This document shows positions 53,990 through 62,678 of a stretch of DNA of 64,000 nucleotides, piece by piece; within the stretch, counting starts at the first letter, position 1, and each line of letters opens with the position of its first letter. The translations under genes were made by a program, and so were the position numbers. This DNA comes from Syntrophomonas wolfei subsp. methylbutyratica. Lineage in GTDB: Bacteria; Bacillota; Syntrophomonadia; Syntrophomonadales; Syntrophomonadaceae. The notes under the pieces are model-generated. The model ran no database searches. It worked only from the letters and a program-made list of their open reading frames with translations, and was not told the DNA's origin. The stretch spans positions 62,001-126,000 of the forward strand of contig NZ_BBQT01000006.1 in assembly GCF_001570625.1 (NCBI RefSeq), in the 5' to 3' direction.

Positions 53990-55458
53990 TATTTTACCTT
54001 TCCTCTCAAGAATTCGGCTGCCACTTTCCGGTCATCGAATTCCAGGACCTGATCCTTTACCAATTGATAGTTTTCATGCCCTTTCCCGGCTATAACCACC
54101 AAATCACCCGTGCGCGCCAGGTGAATAGCATGTCTTATAGCTTCTCTGCGGTCGGCAATTATAGCATAACGGGATTTTTCCACCTTATCCATCCCGGGAA
54201 TTATCTCCGCAATAATGGCATGGGGGGCCTCACTGCGCGGGTTATCGGAAGTCACCACGCAAAAATCGCTGTATTTGGCGGCAATTTCACCCATAAGCGG
54301 TCTTTTACCCCGATCCCGGTCACCTCCACAGCCAAATACGCTAATCAAGCGCTTTTCCCCTAGTTCCCGGGCTGTTCGTAGAACATTTTCCAAACCATCG
54401 GGAGTATGAGCATAGTCCACAATCACCGCAAAATCCTGCCCGCAGTCGACCTTTTCAAAACGCCCCGGTACCCCCTCCACCCTGGCCAGAGCCGATTGAA
54501 TTAAGCCTGGATCGATCCCCTCCTGCAAAGCAAAGCTGATGGCCGCCAAAGCATTGTAAATACTAAAAAGACCAATGAGTTTCATATTTATAATAAGGCT
54601 TTTATCTCCGTACTGTAGCCGGAAACTACTGCCATTCAAGTCAATCTTGAGTTCGCCGGCTTGATAATCGGCTCTCTTTTTTATTCCATAACTACGGCAA
54701 GGGATTGCGGCAGCCTGAAAAATCTCTTCGGCCCAGGGGTCATCGATATTGATAATAGCAAAATTTTGCTCTTCTGCTTTTATCATTTGAAAGAGCTGAA
54801 GCTTGGCCGCCCGGTAATTATCCATATTTTGATGAAAATCCAGGTGGTCCTGAGTCAAGTTGGTAAATACCGCCACATTGAAATCTATCTCTGCCACCCG
54901 CTGCAGCTGCAAAGCGTGCGATGATACCTCCATTACTATATAATCGGCCTTTTCCTCCCGGCATAAAGCCATAAATTTCTCAATCTCCAGAGCTTCCGGG
55001 GTAGTGTGTTGCATTTCTCTTTGCATTTTACCGACCTGGGCATAAAGAGTGCCCATTATGGCCGTTTTCTTACCCGTCTCTTCCAAAATAGCCTTGATTA
55101 AATGCGTGGTAGTAGTTTTACCATTAGTTCCGGTAACTGCAACCACCCTCATGGATTTTGAAGGCCGGCGATAATAGTTGGCCGCCAACAAGGCCAGAGC
55201 ACTACGGGTGTCGGGAGTGGTAAGCAAAGTCGCTTTTCCCTCCGTATCCAGCTGTCTTTCGGCCAAAACCGCCCCGGCTCCATTCTCAATTGCCTGTCCG
55301 GCAAACAGGTGACCATCACTCTTCAAACCGCTAATGCAGATAAAAATATCCCCCGGCTTAACCCGTCTGGAATCATAAGCAATTCCACTAATCTCCCTAT
55401 CTAAAGGACCATCCTGCAGCTCTATGGTTAAATTTTCAATTAATTCCACCAGCTTCAA
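53989..55458 (-). CDS. murE: MurE, UDP-MurNAc-tripeptide synthetase (meso-DAP type)
   Basis: 489 aa. ATP loop VTGTNGKTTTTHLI (about 110-123). The substrate-selecting motif is DNPR (in VTSDNPRSEAP near 402), the form used by meso-diaminopimelate enzymes rather than lysine ones. Start TTG 55458 after AAAGGGGG. Between ftsI and murF. Confidence 0.96.
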   Translation of the reverse strand: MKLVELIENLTIELQDGPLDREISGIAYDSRRVKPGDIFICISGLKSDGHLFAGQAIENGAGAVLAERQLDTEGKATLLTTPDTRSALALLAANYYRRPSKSMRVVAVTGTNGKTTTTHLIKAILEETGKKTAIMGTLYAQVGKMQREMQHTTPEALEIEKFMALCREEKADYIVMEVSSHALQLQRVAEIDFNVAVFTNLTQDHLDFHQNMDNYRAAKLQLFQMIKAEEQNFAIINIDDPWAEEIFQAAAIPCRSYGIKKRADYQAGELKIDLNGSSFRLQYGDKSLIINMKLIGLFSIYNALAAISFALQEGIDPGLIQSALARVEGVPGRFEKVDCGQDFAVIVDYAHTPDGLENVLRTARELGEKRLISVFGCGGDRDRGKRPLMGEIAAKYSDFCVVTSDNPRSEAPHAIIAEIIPGMDKVEKSRYAIIADRREAIRHAIHLARTGDLVVIAGKGHENYQLVKDQVLEFDDRKVAAEFLRGKVK

Positions 55459-55550
55459 AAGCAGTCCCCCTTTTTCTCATTCTCCCAGCATGCCCGGTAT
55501 TTCAACTCTAAAAACCCCTGACCCCTTGACCCCTCACGCCTCACTTCCCC

Positions 55551-57668
55551 TTATTCTCCCACCGGCTGGAACTTAACCTTTATGCTGGAGCCACTGCTTA
55601 CCACTTTCCCGGCCTCAGGCAATTGCTGGTAAGCCAGGCCATATCCCTCCGGTACTAAATGAAGCCCCAGATCAGCCAGTATTCTGGCTACTTCTTTCAT
55701 TGATTTCCCCTGTAAATCGGGAATAGTAACCTCGGCGCCTTCCTTTCCCCCTTCAAAGGGAGAAAGATGGATTATAACCTCAGAATCCCGCTCCACTTTA
55801 GTATGGGCCCGGGGAGTCTGCTGCCATACCACAGTACCGCTGCCATCGATCTCGACTCTCAAACCCCGTGCCTTGATTAGGGAACTGGCCTCTGACACTG
55901 GCAGGTTAACTACATCAGGCACTATAAGCTGTTCCTTTTGCTCTATGCTTTGCCCATCCTTGCCCGAATTATACCTGGGTATTTCCAGGTATTTGAAGGA
56001 ATCATTCAGGATTTCCCGAAAAGCCGGTGCCGCCACCCAGCCTCCATAATAGGGGTAACCCTTGGGAGCATCAACCACTACAATGCCCAACAGCCGCGGC
56101 TGGTCAGCCGGAGCAAAGCCTACAAAAGAAGCTACATGCTCATTGCTCATGTATCTCCCATCAGGGCCTACTTTTTGGGCCGTACCTGTTTTCCCGGCAA
56201 CCTTATAGCCCTCCAAATAAGCATTCCGTCCCGTCCCATTTACCACTTCGCCTTCCAGCATTCCACAAAGTTCCCGGGCGGTTTCGGGGGAAATAACCTG
56301 CCTCACCACCTGGGGCTCAACTTTTTTTATAACATTTCCCTTATCATCTATAACCTGTTTCAATAAATGCGGCTTCATCAGCTTACCCTCATTGGCCACC
56401 GCCCCTACCGCTGTCAGCAACTGTATGGGAGTTACCGCATTGGCCTGCCCCATGGCCATGGTGGCCAGTTCAATCTGCTGCGCTGAAGCCCGGGGAATAA
56501 GAATCCCTTCCGCCTCACCGGGCAGGTCAATACCGGTTTTTTGTCCAAAACCAAAAGCCTTGAGATATTTATAGTAGTTTTCCAGACCTAACTCCAAACC
56601 TATCTGTATAAAAGCTACATTACAAGATTTCTCAATAGTCTGGGCAAAGCTCTGGCTGCCGTGGGGTTTTCTGTCCGGGCAGCCAATAACCTCTTTACCC
56701 ACCTTAATATAACCAGGACAATAAAACCGGCTTTCCGCATTCACCACACCTTCCTGCAAAGCCATAGCCGCAGTGGTTATCTTCATAGTGGAACCCGGTT
56801 CATAACTATCGTTGATGCCATAATTCCGGCGATTGCTGACCGCATATGCCGAAAAATCATTGGGGTCGAAAGTAGGACGGGAAGCCAGCGCCAGTATTTC
56901 TCCGGTTGACACATCCATTATTATGGCCGCAGCTGATTTAGCTTTTCTTTCGTTAAAGACTTTGTCGACTTCCCTTTCCGCAATATACTGAATAGTTTCA
57001 TCAATGGTTAATATCAAATTAGCCCCATCAACCGGAGGGATAAACTTATGAGTAGCTTCGGGAATAGGCCGGTTGACGGCATCATGCTCTATGATTATGC
57101 GGCCTTTGGTTCCCCCCACCAGTTTGTCGTAATAAAAATCAACCCCTTCGAGACCGTTGTTGTCCACCCCGGCAATACCCAGCACATGACTGGCCAAAGT
57201 ACCTTTGGGATAATAGCGGCGGCTTTCTTCCGTAAGCCCGATTCCCGGCAAATCCATTTTTCTTATTACTTTCGATTTTTCCGGATCAATCTGTCGTTTT
57301 ACCCATTCGAAAGAACTATTCCGGCTAATTCGGCGCAACAAGCTTTCTTCGTCCATTTCCAAGACCTGTGCCAGCTTAGCGGCAATCTCCTTTTGCTGCC
57401 CCTTACTGCAAACTTCAGCCGGAATGGCATAGACCGAATCAGCGCTTACGGAAATAGCTAATTCATTGCCATTGCGGTCATAGATTATACCTCTTTTGGA
57501 TTCTACCGGCACATCCCGCATCCGGTTTTGCAGCGCTTTTTCCGAGAGCTCGGCCCCTTTGACAAATTGTACCCAAAAGACCCTGCTCCCCAAAAGTAAA
57601 AATATAATGACAAAGAAGAAAAAAAGCGTAGCAATACGCTTTCTTACTATGAAACCGGTGGTTTGCAT
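55551..57668 (-). CDS. ftsI: FtsI/SpoVD-type class B PBP with two PASTA domains
   Basis: 705 aa from ATG 57668 (AGGTGG upstream). One N-terminal anchor (about 12-32), dimerisation/pedestal domain, and transpeptidase with the SxxK Ser in EPGSTMK (about 293), SCN (about 348-350) and KTG (about 493-495). Two C-terminal PASTA units (about 583-640 and 645-703) are the SpoVD/PBP2B hallmark. A single gene here may serve division, sporulation or both. Confidence 0.95.
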   Translation of the reverse strand: MQTTGFIVRKRIATLFFFFVIIFLLLGSRVFWVQFVKGAELSEKALQNRMRDVPVESKRGIIYDRNGNELAISVSADSVYAIPAEVCSKGQQKEIAAKLAQVLEMDEESLLRRISRNSSFEWVKRQIDPEKSKVIRKMDLPGIGLTEESRRYYPKGTLASHVLGIAGVDNNGLEGVDFYYDKLVGGTKGRIIIEHDAVNRPIPEATHKFIPPVDGANLILTIDETIQYIAEREVDKVFNERKAKSAAAIIMDVSTGEILALASRPTFDPNDFSAYAVSNRRNYGINDSYEPGSTMKITTAAMALQEGVVNAESRFYCPGYIKVGKEVIGCPDRKPHGSQSFAQTIEKSCNVAFIQIGLELGLENYYKYLKAFGFGQKTGIDLPGEAEGILIPRASAQQIELATMAMGQANAVTPIQLLTAVGAVANEGKLMKPHLLKQVIDDKGNVIKKVEPQVVRQVISPETARELCGMLEGEVVNGTGRNAYLEGYKVAGKTGTAQKVGPDGRYMSNEHVASFVGFAPADQPRLLGIVVVDAPKGYPYYGGWVAAPAFREILNDSFKYLEIPRYNSGKDGQSIEQKEQLIVPDVVNLPVSEASSLIKARGLRVEIDGSGTVVWQQTPRAHTKVERDSEVIIHLSPFEGGKEGAEVTIPDLQGKSMKEVARILADLGLHLVPEGYGLAYQQLPEAGKVVSSGSSIKVKFQPVGE

Positions 57669-57686
57669 CAATATCCACCTCGTTCT

Positions 57687-58187
57687 TTAGTTGCTTCGGG
57701 CGGCCAAACGAATCAAATTATCATAGATCTTTTTTAAAGCCTTTTCCTGATCACGATTGGCAACATTTACAGAATCTTGTTTCACTGCCGTCTCCCCTCT
57801 CCGCTCGGAAGGAATCACCACCGCAAAATTTAAATCTTCTTCCGCTTTTACCATGCCCAAATCCTTTGTAGCCAGTAGTTCTATCCTATCCAGAGAACTT
57901 TTCTGGGCTATTTCATACTCAATACGCTGGTTGGAGGCTTGTAGTTTTTCAATATCCTTTTGCAGCCCTACAATCTGGTAACCCATAGTGGATATCGTTA
58001 TACATAGAAAAACTATTAATAAAGCCCAGGCAAAGAAAAACAGCCCACCCTTAAACAACCAGGTTTTTCGGCAATCAATTTTTTTATAAGTCCTTCGTAT
58101 CTTTCTGCTTTGCCTGCTTTGCAGTTCCTGCTGGATAGCTCCGGGAGTATCCAGAACTCTAGCTAAACTATGGCCTGCCTGTAACAT
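57687..58187 (-). CDS. ftsL: FtsL-like division protein
   Basis: 166 aa: basic cytoplasmic N-terminus (about 1-45), one membrane segment (about 47-70), and an extracytoplasmic coiled coil (about 72-105, VGLQKDIEKLQASNQRIEYEI). Sequence is poorly conserved in this family, so the call rests on topology, coiled coil and position between rsmH and ftsI. The C-terminus is longer than usual and charged. Confidence 0.82.
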   Translation of the reverse strand: MLQAGHSLARVLDTPGAIQQELQSRQSRKIRRTYKKIDCRKTWLFKGGLFFFAWALLIVFLCITISTMGYQIVGLQKDIEKLQASNQRIEYEIAQKSSLDRIELLATKDLGMVKAEEDLNFAVVIPSERRGETAVKQDSVNVANRDQEKALKKIYDNLIRLAARSN

Positions 58188-58220
58188 ATCTTTATTCTTC
58201 CTCCCCTGAATATAGAACTT

Positions 58221-59138
58221 TTAGATTTTTTCGGCTACCCGCAGTTTGGCGCTTCGAGCGCGGGGGTTAGCCTCAGATTCCTCTTTTGAAGCCACTATCG
58301 GCTTACGGCTTATTATTTTCAATTCCGCCTGGTGCCCGCAGGTACAAATCGGGCTTTGGCTGGGACAAATACAAGTCCGGGCCCGGTTTTTCATGAATTC
58401 CTTGACCATCCGGTCTTCCAGAGAATGAAAAGTGATAACACACAACCTGCCCCCTGTTTTCAATGCTTCCAGAGCCTGCGGCAAAACTTCCCTTAAAGCA
58501 TCCAATTCACTATTGACCGCCATTCTTAAGGCCTGAAAGCTCTTGCGTGCCGGGTGTTTTCCCCGGCGGTAGGCAGCCGGTACCGCTGCTTTGATAATTT
58601 CCACCAGTTGCAGAGTGCTGTCTATACTCCCGGTCTTTCTGTGTTTCGTTATAGCCGCAGCTATGCGCCGGGAATAACGCTCCTCACCAAAATCAAATAG
58701 TATTTGCGCAATCTTCTCTTCCGGATAAAAGTTTATAATCTCCCAGGCTTTTAAATCCTGTTCCTGATTCATCCTCATATCCAGGCCGGCATCTTCATGA
58801 AAACTGAAACCCCTCTCCGGCGTATCCAATTGAAATGAAGATACCCCCAGGTCTAACAACACCCCATCTACCGCTGAGATTCCTTCATGCTCCAACATCT
58901 GCTTTAGATTCCTGAAATCTCCATGGACAAAAGTAACATTGGGCAACGGTAATCGCTGCCTGCTCTGTTCCAGAATAGCCATATCCTTATCAATAGCCAG
59001 CACCCGGGCGCCAGCCTTCAGGTGCTGGAGAAGCTTTTCCAGATGTCCCCCTCCTCCCAGCGTACAGTCAACATAGCAACCCTTAGGATCACCCAGCAGA
59101 CTGGATATAACCTCATCAAGCAAAACGGGTATATGCAA
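58221..59138 (-). CDS. rsmH: RsmH (MraW), 16S rRNA m4C1402 methyltransferase
   Basis: 305 aa. SAM site VDCTLGGGGHLEKLL (about 24-38), GVLLDLGVSSFQLDTPERGFSF and VITFHSLEDRMVKEF are the standard RsmH motifs. Start TTG 59138 after GGAGTGG. 13 bp behind mraZ. Confidence 0.97.
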   Translation of the reverse strand: MHIPVLLDEVISSLLGDPKGCYVDCTLGGGGHLEKLLQHLKAGARVLAIDKDMAILEQSRQRLPLPNVTFVHGDFRNLKQMLEHEGISAVDGVLLDLGVSSFQLDTPERGFSFHEDAGLDMRMNQEQDLKAWEIINFYPEEKIAQILFDFGEERYSRRIAAAITKHRKTGSIDSTLQLVEIIKAAVPAAYRRGKHPARKSFQALRMAVNSELDALREVLPQALEALKTGGRLCVITFHSLEDRMVKEFMKNRARTCICPSQSPICTCGHQAELKIISRKPIVASKEESEANPRARSAKLRVAEKI

Positions 59139-59151
59139 AAGCTAACCACTC

Positions 59152-59583
59152 CTATATTCCCAGATCAACCAGGCTTTCCGCAATTTCCTCGTAAGATGAT
59201 TGTGCATTCTCGTTATAGTCTGTCCATTTTTCTATAGACCAAATCTCAACCCTGGTACCTACGCCAATTATTATTACATCCCGGTCAATCCCCGCATATT
59301 CCCTGAGGTTGAGCGGCAATACCGACCGTCCTTGCCTATCCAAATCCAACTCGGCAGCTCCCGAGAAAAAAAAACGCACAAAAGAACGCACATCCGCCCG
59401 TGTGAACGGAAGTGAACGCAACTTTTTCTCAATAAGCTGCCATTCATCCTGGGGATAGAGAAAAATACAATTATCCAATCCCTTGGTAGCCACAAATTTG
59501 TAGCCAATCTCTTCACGGAATTTTGCCGGAATTGTAATTCTGCCCTTTTCATCCAGTGAATGTTGATATTCGCCTAAGAACAT
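59152..59583 (-). CDS. mraZ: MraZ, dcw operon transcriptional regulator
   Basis: 143 aa with two AbrB-like swapped-hairpin domains, each containing the D.kGRi.iP motif: DEKGRITIPAKFRE (about 10-23) and DRQGRSVLPLNLRE (about 83-96). MraZ forms a ring and represses its own operon by binding spaced repeats; such repeats lie directly upstream (59621-59650). ATG 59583 after AGAAGGGG. Confidence 0.95.
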   Translation of the reverse strand: MFLGEYQHSLDEKGRITIPAKFREEIGYKFVATKGLDNCIFLYPQDEWQLIEKKLRSLPFTRADVRSFVRFFFSGAAELDLDRQGRSVLPLNLREYAGIDRDVIIIGVGTRVEIWSIEKWTDYNENAQSSYEEIAESLVDLGI

Positions 59584-59620
59584 TTGTTCTGCCCCTTCTG
59601 AGCTTTTTATTGGGATTATA

Positions 59621-59650
59621 CTCCACTTTACTCCACTTTACTCCACCTTA
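59621..59650 (-). promoter_or_regulatory. MraZ operator: three 10-bp direct repeats
   Basis: Three tandem copies of CTCCACTTTA (the third CTCCACCTTA), read on the minus strand as TAAAGTGGAG. The exact 10-bp period puts all GTGG cores on one face of the helix, the arrangement known for MraZ operators. They overlap a TATAAT at 59620-59615 and lie just downstream of the better promoter at 59668-59696. Confidence 0.85.
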
Positions 59651-59667
59651 TTCTATTCGCCCCAATC

Positions 59668-59696
59668 ATTATCCTTCTTTGTGAAATTTTTTACAA
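59668..59696 (-). promoter_or_regulatory. Promoter of the dcw operon (sigma-A type)
   Basis: Minus-strand TTGTAA (59696-59691), 17-bp spacer, GATAAT (59673-59668). The transcript would start near 59661, so MraZ bound at 59621-59650 would block early elongation. A second -10-like TATAAT at 59620-59615 lacks a good -35. Confidence 0.6.
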
Positions 59697-59841
59697 ACAC
59701 AAAAGTTGCGGCTTATCGACATTCAAGCCTTGTAGCTGCTTTATTTGAGCTCATTCGGCAATTTTTTTGCAAAGAAAAAATTGCACTCTTGCCCCATAAA
59801 AAATTAGACCCTGGTCCTAAGCCTAATGTCCAAAAATAGAC

Positions 59842-59872
59842 AAAAAAAGAGCCGAGTCTCCTCACTCGGCTC
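59842..59872 (-). terminator. Terminator after the ACT-domain gene
   Basis: Stem GAGCCGAGT/ACTCGGCTC (59849-59857 with 59864-59872), loop of 6, then seven T on the minus strand (59848-59842). It isolates the paaK-ACT unit from the dcw operon. Confidence 0.9.
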
Positions 59873-59957
59873 AGAATATTTGACAATATTTATGTTTTCG
59901 CGCGGTTGTATTCTAATCCCATTGCAATAACTTAACAACTTAAGTGCCTGGCACCTG

Positions 59958-60386
59958 CTATAAACGGTAGAGCTGGGACTCATCCAGGAACTTTATTCCT
60001 TTTTGGCGGAATATTTCGCTGGTCTTTTCGCTGTCCTCAACCTTCAAAACTACCAGGGCATCATTGCCTGATGTACCAATAAACGCATATAAATACTCAA
60101 TATTAAGATTTTCCTCATGCATCTGTTCCAGTACGGTTGCCAGCCCGCCGGGAGAATCAGCTACTTGAACCGCCAGCACCTCTGTTTCACTGACGGTAAA
60201 GCCATTTTCCTTCAAAACCTGATAGGCTCTATCCGGTTCATTGACTATCAATCGCAATATCCCAAAATCAGAAGTATCCGCAATTGACAGGGCTCTGATG
60301 TTGATTCCCGCAGTCCCCAGAACCCGGGTAACATGAGAGAGTCTTCCCGCCTTGTTCTCTAAAAATACCGAAATCTGTTTAGCCAC
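59958..60386 (-). CDS. ACT-domain protein (amino acid sensing)
   Basis: 142 aa made of two tandem ACT domains (about 1-68 and 69-142) starting QISVFLENKAGRLSHVTRVLGTAGINIRALS. Such proteins usually follow phenylacetate-CoA ligase genes in anaerobes, as here, and probably sense an aromatic or branched amino acid. Start GTG 60386 after GGAGGG. No catalytic domain is attached. Confidence 0.88.
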   Translation of the reverse strand: MAKQISVFLENKAGRLSHVTRVLGTAGINIRALSIADTSDFGILRLIVNEPDRAYQVLKENGFTVSETEVLAVQVADSPGGLATVLEQMHEENLNIEYLYAFIGTSGNDALVVLKVEDSEKTSEIFRQKGIKFLDESQLYRL

Positions 60387-60398
60387 TGCTTTCCCTCC

Positions 60399-61700
60399 TT
60401 ACACATTTCTCTTGTCTATCACTCTTTGAGCTTTGCCTTCACTCCGAGGTATGGATTTGGGTTCGACCAGCCTTACTTTTACCCCTATGCCCAGATTGCT
60501 CTCCAAATCTTTACGGATTAACCCCCCCAGTTCTTCTAATTTGCGCACTTCATCGCTGAATAAACGCTCGGAAACCTCTACCTGCACTTCCAGTTGATCC
60601 AGATTGCCCTTCCGGTCCACTATCAGCAGGTAATGGGGTTCCACTCCGGGAATGTTAAGCAGAACGCTTTCCACCATGGAGGGAAAAACATTTACCCCCC
60701 GAATAATTACCATGTCATCAGAACGGCCGAGAACCTTTTGCATGCGGACATGGGTTCTCCCGCAATCACAGCGTGTTCTCTCCAGGGTAGTAAGGTCGCG
60801 GGTACGGTACCTGATTAAAGGCAGCGCTTCTTTGGTAATACTGGTTATGACCAACTCACCCGGGCAGCCATCCGGCAGAACTTCTTCGGTAAGCGGGTCA
60901 ATAATCTCGGCCAGAAAATGGTCCTCAGCGATATGCAGACCATTTTTACAGGAGCATTCAATGGCTACACCCGGACCGATAATCTCACTCAAACCGTAAA
61001 TATCAAAGGCATTTATTCCCAGTTTATTCTCTATTTCCCGGCGCATACTCTCCGACCAGGGTTCGGCTCCAAAAACCCCGGCTTTCAGTTTTAAATCATT
61101 TGGTTCAATCCCGCCCTCCAGCATAGCCTCATGCATAAACAAGGCATAGGAAGGGGTGCAGGTAAGCAGGGTGGTTCCAAAATCCTGCATCAGCATCACC
61201 TGCCGGCGGGTATTGCCGCCGGAAGTGGGGATAACCGAAGCCCCTATTCGCTCAGCCCCGTAGTGTATTCCCAATCCTCCGGTGAACAGCCCGTAGCCAT
61301 ATGAATTCTGAATTACCGCGTTTTTGGTGGCTCCCGCACTGGTCAAGGCCCGGGCCATCAGCTCAGCCCATATTTCGATGTCTTTTTTGGTATAACCAAC
61401 TACCGTTGGTTTTCCCGTGGTTCCGGATGAAGAATGAATCCTGACCACTTCGCTCATCGGTACGGCAAAAAGATTAAAGGGGTAATTATCGCGCAAATCC
61501 TGTTTGGTGGTGAACGGTAGTTGTTTTAAATCATCCAGGCTCCGTATATCTTCTGCCGTAATGCCGACCTGGCTTAGTTTCTCCTTATAGGTGGGAACAA
61601 AAGCATAGGTTCTGAATACCGTTTCTTTTAACCTTCTTAACTGTAGTTTTTCCAGCTCTTCCCTGGGCATACATTCCTTTTCCTTATCCCAGTACAACAT
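60399..61700 (-). CDS. Phenylacetate-CoA ligase (PaaK-like)
   Basis: 433 aa adenylate-forming enzyme. AMP-binding P-loop [15 protein letters not shown] (about 92-106), [15 protein letters not shown] (about 237-251) and the C-terminal [17 protein letters not shown] are typical of PaaK. It activates phenylacetate or another aryl acid to its CoA ester. In anaerobes these ligases often pair with ACT proteins and indolepyruvate oxidoreductases. The true acid cannot be told from sequence. ATG 61700 after AAAGGAGG. Confidence 0.9.
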   Translation of the reverse strand: MLYWDKEKECMPREELEKLQLRRLKETVFRTYAFVPTYKEKLSQVGITAEDIRSLDDLKQLPFTTKQDLRDNYPFNLFAVPMSEVVRIHSSSGTTGKPTVVGYTKKDIEIWAELMARALTSAGATKNAVIQNSYGYGLFTGGLGIHYGAERIGASVIPTSGGNTRRQVMLMQDFGTTLLTCTPSYALFMHEAMLEGGIEPNDLKLKAGVFGAEPWSESMRREIENKLGINAFDIYGLSEIIGPGVAIECSCKNGLHIAEDHFLAEIIDPLTEEVLPDGCPGELVITSITKEALPLIRYRTRDLTTLERTRCDCGRTHVRMQKVLGRSDDMVIIRGVNVFPSMVESVLLNIPGVEPHYLLIVDRKGNLDQLEVQVEVSERLFSDEVRKLEELGGLIRKDLESNLGIGVKVRLVEPKSIPRSEGKAQRVIDKRNV

Positions 61701-61731
61701 TAATTCTACCTCCTTTATTAATTTCCTCCCT

Positions 61732-61760
61732 TGTCATGGGGACGGGGTTATTGACAACTT
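61732..61760. repeat. S motif copy
   Basis: TGTCATGGGGACGGGGTTATTGACAACTT, the same phrase as at 48626 and 48729 with two changes. Ends TGTCA and TGACA are inverted. It lies just upstream of the phenylacetate-CoA ligase ribosome site. Confidence 0.7.
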
Positions 61761-61800
61761 ATTTGCCCCTCACTTTTCTAATCAAAAAGTTATTAGTATT

Positions 61801-61875
61801 AATAAATATACCGCTCCAGCGCCCTTAATAGCGACCGCAGGGAGCATCAGTTGTGCCCGGCAGGGCGCTTCGCTG
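61801..61875. repeat. R-family fragment at the 3' end of the glycosylase gene
   Basis: Matches the first third of R1 (compare CCGCTCCAGCG, CTTAATAGCGACCG, GGGAGCATCAGTTGTGCC, CAGGGCGCT at 25949-26010). No terminal repeats remain. The glycosylase stop codon and its last about ten codons fall inside this match. Confidence 0.75.
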
Positions 61876-62518
61876 AGCAATACTCCGCCAGGGGGCATTC
61901 TTGACAAAACGCCTTTCTTTTCTTGCAATAATTGGCTCCCAGGGCTACCAGCAAAGCATGATATTCGTTATATATTTGGGTATCGGCCGGCAGGTGGCGC
62001 TGCATCAATCCCTGCATCTTCTCATAAGAACATTTATCTTCCACCCATCCCAGCCGGGAAAATATTCGAATAGTATAGGCATCAACCACAAAAACAGGGT
62101 AATTACCGGCATAGAGCAAAATAGAATCGGCGGTCTCCGGGCCTATACCCCACAAGGCCAGAAGCCTCGCTCTTATTTGCGAGAGGGGTTCGCTAAACAT
62201 GAGGTCAATATCACCGCCATAATTCTCAGCAATAAAATCCAGCAAAATCTTTAACCTGCGAGCTTTTTGGCGATGATAGAGGGCTGGTTTGATGAAATCT
62301 GCCAGTTCTTCTTCTGTGATGGCCAGCAAGGCGGAAAAATCGAGCAACCCGGCCTCCTTAAGAGCCGCAATAGCCTTCTCCACATTTTTCCAGGCAACCG
62401 CCTGGGTCAGTACTGCACCCAGCATTATTTCCAGGCAGCTTTCCCCCGGCCACCATCCCCGTGGACCAAAACGCTCAAGAAGCTTATGGTATATTTCCAT
62501 TAATCTCTGCTGCTTCAT
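61847..62518 (-). CDS. Endonuclease III-like HhH-GPD DNA glycosylase with 4Fe-4S cluster
   Basis: 223 aa from ATG 62518 (GGAGG upstream). Helix-hairpin-helix LLALWGIGPETAD (about 119-131), catalytic Asp146 in VVDAYTIRI, and cluster cysteines C198, C205, C208, C214 in the CX6CX2CX5C spacing. The catalytic Lys found after the hairpin in true endonuclease III (GxGxKTA) is Glu here (GPETA), so it is probably a monofunctional glycosylase without lyase activity. The last residues (SAKRPAGHN) are encoded by an R-repeat fragment. Confidence 0.9.
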   Translation of the reverse strand: MKQQRLMEIYHKLLERFGPRGWWPGESCLEIMLGAVLTQAVAWKNVEKAIAALKEAGLLDFSALLAITEEELADFIKPALYHRQKARRLKILLDFIAENYGGDIDLMFSEPLSQIRARLLALWGIGPETADSILLYAGNYPVFVVDAYTIRIFSRLGWVEDKCSYEKMQGLMQRHLPADTQIYNEYHALLVALGANYCKKRKAFCQECPLAEYCSAKRPAGHN

Positions 62519-62552
62519 ATTACCTCCGCTTACCCAGGCTAGCATATATCAT

Positions 62553-62660
62553 AGGAACGGTTCTTCTGATAAATATGTCAACAACCCCGTCCCCTTGTCA
62601 CGTTTTAGGAACGGTTCTTCTGATAAATATGTCAACAACCCCGTCCCCTTGTCACGTTTA
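62553..62660. repeat. 54-bp tandem repeat carrying S motifs
   Basis: Two nearly identical 54-bp copies (62553-62606 and 62607-62660), each AGGAACGGTTCTTCTGAT...GTCAACAACCCCGTCCCCTTGTCACG. The second half is the reverse complement of the S motif at 48626. It occupies the glycosylase-tcdA spacer, followed by CCCCTCA repeats at 62668-62693. Confidence 0.8.
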
Positions 62661-62678
62661 TAAATAACCCCTCACCCC

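Larger units (their letters stand above)
59584..59957. other. dcw control region and upstream spacer
   Basis: 374 bp: MraZ boxes (59621-59650), promoter (59668-59696), an AT-rich stretch with an imperfect CAATTTTTT/AAAAAATTG dyad near 59758-59782, and the terminator of the ACT gene (59842-59872). GTGCCTGGCAC near 59943 is a short palindrome at the ACT gene end. Confidence 0.6.
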
